From UMGS1470 sp051889215 (GTDB lineage: Bacteria; Bacillota; Clostridia; Christensenellales; UBA1242), in NCBI GenBank assembly GCA_051889215.1, contig JBJFDC010000035.1, forward strand, positions 1 through 9,371: a stretch of 9,371 nt of DNA. Direction: 5' to 3'. The notes beneath the pieces were generated by a model. It worked only from the letters and a program-made list of their open reading frames with translations, did no database searches and was not told the DNA's origin. Positions 1-4,568 of the stretch are shown one piece after another. How positions within the stretch are numbered: the first letter of the stretch is position 1; the number at the start of each line of letters is the position of its first letter. Made by a program: the position numbers and the translations under genes.

Positions 1-641
1 GAACACGTCAAAACATCAACAACTTTTGCACTTTTTGCTCCCTGTCCACGCGTTGGATTGACATCAATCCCAACAACATAGTCACAACCAAAATGTTTTG
101 GAATTGTTGCCGGAATCGTGTTGTGCAATCCGCCATCTGCAAGCAACATATCCTTGTATTCAACTGGAGCATAAAATCCCGGGAGTGCACAACTTGCTGC
201 AACCGCTTTTGCAATGCTGCCGTGCGTTATCGTCACTTCTTTTGTTGTGAGAAGATCAACGGCGCAAGCAGCATATTGTGTTGGCAAATCTTCAATGTTT
301 TTATAAGATATATTTTTTTCAATCAAGTTTTCAACACCATCAGTTTTTGATGGAATAAAAAAAACTTTGTTTGGTTTGAAATCACTCACTTTGAGGTTTT
401 TGCCGAGTTCATAAATTTGTTCATAACTCATGCCAGCCGCATAAAAAGCACCAATCAAACTTCCCGCACTCGTTCCACTAACAAAATCAAACTTTATGCC
501 ATATTCTTCAAATGCCTTTATCGCACCAAGATGGGCAAAAGCTTTTGTTCCTCCGCCGCCAAAAGCAACGCCAATTTTAACAGATTTATTTTTCTTGTGC
601 TTTTTGAATTTGTTTTGAAATAGTTTTGAAAGTGTTGTCAT
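1..641 (-). CDS. Patatin-like phospholipase, RssA-type (N-terminal part, cut by window edge)
   Basis: This is a serine acyl hydrolase of the patatin family, expected to cleave acyl esters of phospholipids or related lipids in the cytoplasm or at the inner membrane face. The frame opens at an ATG preceded by AGGAG six bases upstream and runs off the left edge after 213 codons, so the C-terminus is missing. All three family hallmarks are visible: the glycine-rich oxyanion loop GGGGTKA at residues 28-34, the nucleophile elbow GTSAG at 56-60 (catalytic Ser58), and the DGG motif at 169-171 (Asp169 of the Ser-Asp dyad). The stretch ASCALPGFYAPV at 149-160 is typical of the RssA/YchK-like bacterial subgroup. 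The first 20 residues are lysine-rich, with no signal peptide or membrane helix, so it is probably cytoplasmic. It lies behind a terminator and is probably transcribed separately from the gene upstream. Substrate and physiological role cannot be read from the sequence. The family call is firm. Confidence 0.93.
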   Translation of the reverse strand, partial: MTTLSKLFQNKFKKHKKNKSVKIGVAFGGGGTKAFAHLGAIKAFEEYGIKFDFVSGTSAGSLIGAFYAAGMSYEQIYELGKNLKVSDFKPNKVFFIPSKTDGVENLIEKNISYKNIEDLPTQYAACAVDLLTTKEVTITHGSIAKAVAASCALPGFYAPVEYKDMLLADGGLHNTIPATIPKHFGCDYVVGIDVNPTRGQGAKSAKVVDVLTC

Positions 642-658
642 TTTCCTCTCCTATCAGT

Positions 659-687
659 ATCATATCAAATAAAATCAAAAAAAACAA
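659..687 (-). promoter_or_regulatory. Candidate sigma-A promoter for the patatin-like gene
   Basis: On the minus strand TTGTTT (682-687) is followed after 17 bases by TATGAT (659-664), with TG one base ahead of the -10 box. The -35 hexamer lies inside the T-tract of the preceding terminator. The predicted start of transcription, near 652, leaves only about 10-13 nt before the ATG. The AGGAG would then sit right at the 5' end, which is tight. This is weaker than the other three promoters in the window, and read-through from upstream is an alternative. Confidence 0.35.
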
Positions 688-715
688 ATAAAGCCACCTC
701 GTTTTGAGATGGCTT
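671..715 (-). terminator. Rho-independent terminator after the coiled-coil membrane protein gene
   Basis: A 10-bp stem (691-700 with 706-715, one G-U pair) encloses the loop AAAAC on the minus strand. It is followed by a T-rich tract containing a run of eight Ts. It begins 13 bases after the TAA of the upstream gene. There is no T-tract on the plus side, so it acts on minus-strand transcription. Confidence 0.88.
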
Positions 716-728
716 CAAAAATATGAGA

Positions 729-2012
729 TTAGTTGTTTTCGCTTCCTTCGTTGTTCTCTGGTTTGGTTTCTTCAACAGGAGTTTCTTCATTTGTCTCAAC
801 TGTTGTTTCAACTGTTTGGAAAGTTTTGAGAAGTTCTTCCATGTTTGCAATATCAGCTTTGATATTGTTGTTTTCTTGAAGAAGAATGTTGTAGTTCTTT
901 TCAAGAAGAGGAATTCTTTCTTCGTTGTTTTTGATAACTTCTTCACAGTGTTGAACTGAAAGTCTGAGTCCATCAAGTAGGTCAAGTTCTTCAGCGAGTT
1001 TTTGTGCTTTTTCTTGGTCAATATCAACAACGTTGTTAACTCCATAAAGAACAACTTTTTGTTTTGCAACGATTGCTTCTTTACGTCTGAGTTTTTTCTT
1101 GTCGTTGTCAAGAGTCTTCATGATTTTTCTGAGTGGCACATATTCTTTCTTTGCTTGTTTGAATTCTTTTTCGTTTGCTTTGAGACGAGCTTTGAGTTCA
1201 TCGAGTTTTGCAAGGCATTCTTCTTCTGTCATGTTGTTGACAACAGTTTTAACTTCAACCTCGGCTGGTTTTGCTGCTCTTGCTTCTTCAAGTTCAGCTT
1301 TGAGTCTTTCAATTTCAGCCATGAGAGCAAGAGTTGCTTCGTCTGGTTGATTTTCATCGGCAGGAGCTTCCTCTTCAACAACTTGTTCAGTTTCTGAAGT
1401 TTGCTCTTCAACAGGTTCGTCTTCTGCTGGAGTCTCTTCAGTTTCTGCTGGAGTCTCTTCTTCATCAAAGTTGAAGTTCGCCAAATCCTCATCTTCATCT
1501 TCAACAAAAATGCTGTCAAGGTCAAACTCTTCTTCAGGATTTTCTTCTTCAACTGCAGGTTCATTTGCTTTTGCTTCTTGACGAGCAAGTGCTTGGGCAA
1601 GTTGCTCTTGTTTAAATCTTTCTTCTTCTGCTTTGAGTTCAGCCACAGCATCATCTCTTGAGAATGCTTCAGCCCCTTCAAGCATTTGTTGTTCTTTCAA
1701 AGCTTCTGCGTCATCAAACTCGTTGAGATTGTCAAAATCGTTAAGTGTTATTTTGTCTTCTTCAACGTCGTTTGCTGCAACGGACTCTTCTGTTGTTGCT
1801 GGAGTTTGTTCAACAACTGGAGTTGGTTCTGCTTCTTTAACAACAGGTCTTTCTTCTTCTTGTTGTTGTTTTTTTCTTCTTTTGAAGATGCTTCCATAAC
1901 TTGGATCAAGGACAGAAAGAAGAAGGTCTCCCAAGAAAAACACCAAAAATCCTCCAGTCAAAATGATTCCAATCAAAGCAAGAACATCTAATAATGATTC
2001 AACTAAATTCAT
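729..2012 (-). CDS. Uncharacterised membrane-anchored acidic coiled-coil protein
   Basis: I do not recognise a named family in this 427-residue protein. It has an N-terminal hydrophobic segment (about residues 7-34), then a basic cluster RRKK at 45-48. Residues 50-225 form a long Glu/Asp/Pro/Thr-rich stretch that looks disordered. Two helical, coiled-coil-like regions follow (about 226-300 and 333-397), then an acidic tail. The negative N-terminus and the basic residues after the helix predict N-out/C-in topology, leaving about 380 residues in the cytoplasm. Residues 288-360 look different from the filler around them: they are rich in Lys, Arg and Leu, include VVLYGVNNVVDID and LRLSVQHCEE, and probably fold. 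The start has AGGAG six bases upstream and a good promoter beyond it. The gene is a single transcription unit between two terminators. The layout resembles cytoskeletal or division adaptors such as EzrA (N-terminal anchor, cytoplasmic coiled coil), but I see no sequence match, so a scaffold role is only a guess. Confidence 0.85.
   Translation of the reverse strand: MNLVESLLDVLALIGIILTGGFLVFFLGDLLLSVLDPSYGSIFKRRKKQQQEEERPVVKEAEPTPVVEQTPATTEESVAANDVEEDKITLNDFDNLNEFDDAEALKEQQMLEGAEAFSRDDAVAELKAEEERFKQEQLAQALARQEAKANEPAVEEENPEEEFDLDSIFVEDEDEDLANFNFDEEETPAETEETPAEDEPVEEQTSETEQVVEEEAPADENQPDEATLALMAEIERLKAELEEARAAKPAEVEVKTVVNNMTEEECLAKLDELKARLKANEKEFKQAKKEYVPLRKIMKTLDNDKKKLRRKEAIVAKQKVVLYGVNNVVDIDQEKAQKLAEELDLLDGLRLSVQHCEEVIKNNEERIPLLEKNYNILLQENNNIKADIANMEELLKTFQTVETTVETNEETPVEETKPENNEGSENN
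1422..1464 (-). repeat. Two-copy 21-bp tandem repeat inside the acidic linker
   Basis: An 18-base identical stretch occurs at 1422-1439 and again at 1443-1460, giving a period of 21 bases. It encodes two copies of a seven-residue unit, ETPAETE and ETPAEDE (residues 186-199), in the disordered region of the membrane protein. The period is a multiple of three, so the reading frame is kept. Looser Glu-Thr-Pro variants recur near residues 63-71 and 409-417. Confidence 0.8.
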
Positions 2013-2041
2013 TTTTATCTCCTATTTGTAAATTTGAATAT

Positions 2042-2070
2042 ATAATATCACAATAGTTCTCAATAATCAA
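2042..2070 (-). promoter_or_regulatory. Sigma-A promoter for the coiled-coil membrane protein gene
   Basis: On the minus strand TTGATT (2065-2070) is followed after exactly 17 bases by TATTAT (2042-2047), with TGA directly ahead giving an extended -10. Transcription should start near 2035, giving a leader of about 23 nt that contains the AGGAG site. A run of five Gs lies just upstream of the -35 box. The rest of the 161-bp gap between genes is very AT-rich and otherwise holds only the tyrS terminator. Confidence 0.72.
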
Positions 2071-2133
2071 CCCCCAATTTTCAATTTTTTGGAGATTTTT
2101 TTTAAAATTTAATGATTTATTAATATTTTATGC

Positions 2134-2171
2134 GAATATAAAAAAATTTCACCAAAATATGGTGAAATTTT
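2134..2171 (-). terminator. Rho-independent terminator after tyrS
   Basis: An 11-bp perfect stem (2143-2153 with 2161-2171) with a 7-base loop starts two bases after the tyrS TAA. On the minus strand the stem runs into seven consecutive Ts and then more AT-rich sequence. The plus strand also has a short T-tract after the stem, so the hairpin could work in both directions, although no plus-strand gene is visible. Confidence 0.85.
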
Positions 2172-2173
2172 GT

Positions 2174-3412
2174 TTAAATCAGATCCACTTTCATAAATGT
2201 TTTTTTGCCTTTTTGCAAAATCAATGAGCCGTTGTCAAAATCTGAAAGATGAACCATTTTTGTTAGGTCAGAAATCTTTTCGCGATTTAGACTAACCCCA
2301 CCTTGTGTCATCAGCCGCCTCGACTCTGATTTTGACGATGTAAGCCCGGCTTCAAACAACAAATCAATCAACAGCATTCCGTTTTCAAATTTGGCTTTGC
2401 TTATTTTTGTTGTTGGCATATTCTCTGACACACCACCGTTGGCAAACACCTCTTCGCTGGCCTTCTTGACCTTGTCCGCCTCTTCTTTTCCGTGAACAAG
2501 TTTTGTCACTTCATATGCCATAATCTTTTTTGCTTCAATGATATTTTCTTTGCAAATCTTCTTTATATAGTCCATATCAAAATCACTGAAAAATGCGAGC
2601 AGTCTCTCAACATCTTCGTCATATGAATTCATGAACATTTGATAGAAATCATAAACAGTTGTCTTCTCTCTTGAAATCCAAAGTGTTCCACTCGCGGTTT
2701 TGCCCATTTTTTCGCCATCGGCTTTGACAAGCAGCGGACAAGTGAGCGCTTCGATTGGTTCTTTTTCAACGCCAGCGGCAAAGTTGAGTTTTCTATATAA
2801 ATCAGCACCTGCGACCATGTTCGCCCATTGGTCACTTCCCCCAACCTCAAGTGTGCAACCATATTTTTGATTTAAGTAAACAAAATCATATGCTTGCATA
2901 AGCATGTATCCAAGCTCCAAAAAAGTGAGTCCGCCATTTTCCAGTCTTTTGTTATATATTTGTGTTGCGAGCATCTTGTTCACATTAAAATGTGTTCCAA
3001 TTCTTCTCATGAAATCAATATATGTCTCATCTTTGAACCAGTCATTGTTATCCAAAATCAATGCAGGATTGTCCCCGTCGGTTTTCACAAACTTGCGGAC
3101 AAGATTTTTCACCTCTTCTTTGTTGTGAATGACTTGCTCGTTTGTGAGCATTTTTCTCATGTCGCTTTTGCCAGTTGGATCGCCAATAAGTGCGGTTGCC
3201 CCACCGACCAAAATTATTGCATGATGACCGAGTTGTTGAAGACGACGAACCATGGTGAGCGCAAAAAAGTGTCCAATATGCAAACTGTCAGCAGTTGGGT
3301 CAATTCCAAAATAAAATGTGATTTTTTCTCCATTAAGCATGTTTTTTATTTTTTCCAAGTCTGTTGCCTGATAGACATAACCTCTTTCGGCAATCTTCTC
3401 AAAATCACCCAT
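2174..3412 (-). CDS. tyrS: Tyrosyl-tRNA synthetase (class I)
   Basis: TyrRS charges tRNA-Tyr with tyrosine through a tyrosyl-adenylate, in the cytoplasm and normally as a homodimer. The 412 residues match the usual bacterial length of about 410-425. The class I signatures are present: HIGH at 45-48 after YFGIDPTADS, and KMGKT at 235-239 in the KMSKS position (Gly in the third position is normal for TyrRS, as in KFGKT). Tyrosine-pocket motifs are also visible: GDPTG at 77-81, QAYDF at 173-177 and GGSDQWAN at 191-198. The C-terminal S4-like RNA-binding domain spans about 346-410 (SSKSESRRLMTQGGVSLN). The start is an ATG with AGGAG seven bases upstream. The gene has its own promoter and terminator. 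The leader is far too short for a T-box, the usual tRNA-sensing control of this gene in Bacillota. Ala197 replaces the common Gly in GGSDQWGN, a position that varies in related enzymes. Confidence 0.98.
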   Translation of the reverse strand: MGDFEKIAERGYVYQATDLEKIKNMLNGEKITFYFGIDPTADSLHIGHFFALTMVRRLQQLGHHAIILVGGATALIGDPTGKSDMRKMLTNEQVIHNKEEVKNLVRKFVKTDGDNPALILDNNDWFKDETYIDFMRRIGTHFNVNKMLATQIYNKRLENGGLTFLELGYMLMQAYDFVYLNQKYGCTLEVGGSDQWANMVAGADLYRKLNFAAGVEKEPIEALTCPLLVKADGEKMGKTASGTLWISREKTTVYDFYQMFMNSYDEDVERLLAFFSDFDMDYIKKICKENIIEAKKIMAYEVTKLVHGKEEADKVKKASEEVFANGGVSENMPTTKISKAKFENGMLLIDLLFEAGLTSSKSESRRLMTQGGVSLNREKISDLTKMVHLSDFDNGSLILQKGKKTFMKVDLI

Positions 3413-3436
3413 AATAATCTCCTTTCAATATGTTTT

Positions 3437-3465
3437 TGTATATCACACAACACTCTCATTGTCAA
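3437..3465 (-). promoter_or_regulatory. Sigma-A promoter for tyrS
   Basis: A consensus -35 box TTGACA (3460-3465) on the minus strand is followed after 17 bases by TATACA (3437-3442), with TGA ahead as an extended -10. Transcription should start near 3430, only about 18 nt before the ATG, with AGGAG in between. No attenuator, T-box or riboswitch fold fits in that leader. Confidence 0.72.
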
Positions 3466-3467
3466 AC

Positions 3468-3510
3468 AAAAGACAAAAATTAAATAAATCCGCTTGATTT
3501 GCGGATTTAT
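3468..3510 (-). terminator. Rho-independent terminator overlapping the stop codon of the nucleoside hydrolase
   Basis: A 10-bp perfect stem, ATAAATCCGC with GCGGATTTAT (3484-3493 with 3501-3510), has a 7-base loop. On the minus strand it is followed by TTAATTTTTGTCTTTT. The TAA at 3507-3509 lies inside the upstream arm, so the hairpin begins within the coding region. The tyrS promoter begins immediately beyond it. Confidence 0.85.
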
Positions 3511-4412
3511 GGCATGAGATTAAGTTCATCAAAAAACAATTTTTTAAACGCGTTTTGATGTATTTGTGTGACAACTTCCATATTGCTTGGCTTTGTTGTG
3601 TCAAAATCCAAAACACCAACTTCACTTGATATCATTTTTAATTCAACATGCATTTTCTCAATATTCATGAGTTCAGGGTTTGATATGCAAGCAACACAGC
3701 ATGAATCATGCATTGCGGCACCAACCTTAACATGTCTGTCATGATAAGATTTAAAAATTGTCTCAAACATTTTTCCCGTTTTGTTAACAGCACTCATTTC
3801 CACAATTTCTTGAGGACAAAGATGTGCAATGTGCCCCATGTCTGATGGACAAATTCGCAAATTGACGCCGCTTTTCAAAACAATTTCCGCGGCCTCTGGG
3901 TCCATGGATACATTAAAACTCGGATACGGGTTGTTTTTGTCGTCATCAAGAAGTCCTCCGCTGATTGCAATCAGTTCAATATTTGTCTTGACTTCGGGAT
4001 ATTTTGTTAATAGTGTTGCAATATTTGTCAAAGGTCCCAAACAAATCAAAGTGATTTTTTGCTCGCACGAAAGAATGATTTCTCTCATTTCTGTCACAGC
4101 GTCAATCAAACTCGTGTTTATGCGGAGTGGTTCAAACCTATACTCTCCGAGTCCAGTTCTCCCGTGATAGGACATATTTTCTTCTCTATCTCGAACAAGA
4201 GGTTTTCTCGCGCCCTCTGCCACCAAAATTTCAGTTCGATTTATTGCTTGCAAAATATTGAGGGTGTTGACAGCAACGCGCCCAACAGAACAATTGCCTG
4301 CAACACAAGTGATTGCACGCACGTCAAGATTATGGTTGTATGTCGCAAGAGCGATGGCGACAGCGTCATCAATGCCCGTATCAACATCGATAATGACTGG
4401 AATTTTTTTCAT
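3507..4412 (-). CDS. Inosine/uridine-preferring nucleoside hydrolase family protein
   Basis: The family hydrolyses the N-glycosidic bond of ribonucleosides, releasing ribose and a free base for salvage, and uses a Ca2+ ion. The 301 residues are close to the usual length of about 310. The N-terminal calcium motif DVDTGIDDA is at 9-17, with Asp11, Asp15 and Asp16 matching the metal and catalytic aspartates (Asp10, 14 and 15 of the Crithidia enzyme). Other family blocks are HGRTGLGEY (83-91), LGPLTNIA (125-132), SFNVSMDPEAAEI (165-177) and MHDSCCVA (234-241). His235 and Asp236 match the catalytic-site HD pair, although the following residue is Ser where Pro is usual. An in-frame ATG at 4472 would add 20 residues but lies in the -35 box, upstream of the likely transcription start, so 4412 is preferred. 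No signal peptide is seen, so it is cytoplasmic. The gene forms its own unit between rpoC and tyrS. Substrate (purine, pyrimidine or a modified nucleoside such as queuosine) cannot be settled from these motifs. Confidence 0.94.
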   Translation of the reverse strand: MKKIPVIIDVDTGIDDAVAIALATYNHNLDVRAITCVAGNCSVGRVAVNTLNILQAINRTEILVAEGARKPLVRDREENMSYHGRTGLGEYRFEPLRINTSLIDAVTEMREIILSCEQKITLICLGPLTNIATLLTKYPEVKTNIELIAISGGLLDDDKNNPYPSFNVSMDPEAAEIVLKSGVNLRICPSDMGHIAHLCPQEIVEMSAVNKTGKMFETIFKSYHDRHVKVGAAMHDSCCVACISNPELMNIEKMHVELKMISSEVGVLDFDTTKPSNMEVVTQIHQNAFKKLFFDELNLMP

Positions 4413-4416
4413 TTGT

Positions 4417-4423
4417 CCGCCCC
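4417..4423 (-). promoter_or_regulatory. Atypical ribosome binding site of the nucleoside hydrolase
   Basis: The minus strand reads GGGGCGG four bases before the chosen ATG at 4412. The other starts in the window have AGGAG at six or seven bases. The pairing to the anti-Shine-Dalgarno sequence is partial, so translation may be weaker than for its neighbours. It still supports this start over the upstream ATG at 4472. Confidence 0.5.
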
Positions 4424-4443
4424 AAATTTTGGAATGATTGTTT

Positions 4444-4472
4444 ATTATAACACAAAATATTCCATGCCGCAA
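4444..4472 (-). promoter_or_regulatory. Sigma-A promoter for the nucleoside hydrolase gene
   Basis: A perfect -10 box TATAAT (4444-4449) on the minus strand is preceded by TGT (extended -10). Seventeen bases upstream lies a weak -35 box TTGCGG (4467-4472). The start of transcription should be near 4437, giving a leader of about 25 nt. The 58 bases between this promoter and the rpoC terminator hold nothing else I can identify. Confidence 0.7.
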
Positions 4473-4527
4473 ATTTTTGTGCGAACATGTCTAATGCAAA
4501 AATTTTGTTAAAAGGTTGAATAAACAA

Positions 4528-4566
4528 CAAAATAAAACAAAAAAAACACTCCGAAGAGTGTTTTTT
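4528..4566 (-). terminator. Strong Rho-independent terminator of the rpoBC operon, with UUCG loop
   Basis: An 11-bp perfect stem (4541-4551 with 4556-4566) is closed by the loop TTCG on the minus strand in a C(UUCG)G context, an unusually stable RNA tetraloop. It is followed by eight Ts and then GTTTTATTTTG. It begins two bases after the rpoC TAA and should end rpoBC transcription efficiently. Confidence 0.95.
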
Positions 4567-4568
4567 TA

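Noticed and set aside
723..1991. Several open plus-strand frames opposite the acidic coiled-coil gene
   Set aside because: They are rich in Phe, Ser and Leu as expected for the complement of Glu/Lys-rich codons. They have no domain-like content and no convincing ribosome binding site.
2071..2095. A possible hairpin from CCAA and TTGG segments upstream of the membrane-protein promoter
   Set aside because: Only about four base pairs form and the interior does not pair, so it is not a credible operator or RNA structure.
2828..2842. Ala in place of Gly in TyrRS GGSDQWGN as a sign of altered specificity
   Set aside because: Small residues vary at this position in TyrRS (Ser occurs in the TyrZ-like branch), and all other pocket and nucleotide motifs are normal.
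2894..3487. A 197-codon plus-strand frame antisense to tyrS
   Set aside because: It overlaps an intact, well-conserved tyrS and shows no recognisable motif. Its length fits chance on the strand opposite a coding gene.
4413..4472. An upstream ATG that would extend the nucleoside hydrolase by 20 residues
   Set aside because: The ATG lies within the -35 box of a promoter with a perfect TATAAT, upstream of the likely transcript start. The family's DVDTGIDDA motif also normally sits within about ten residues of the N-terminus, as it does with the ATG at 4412.
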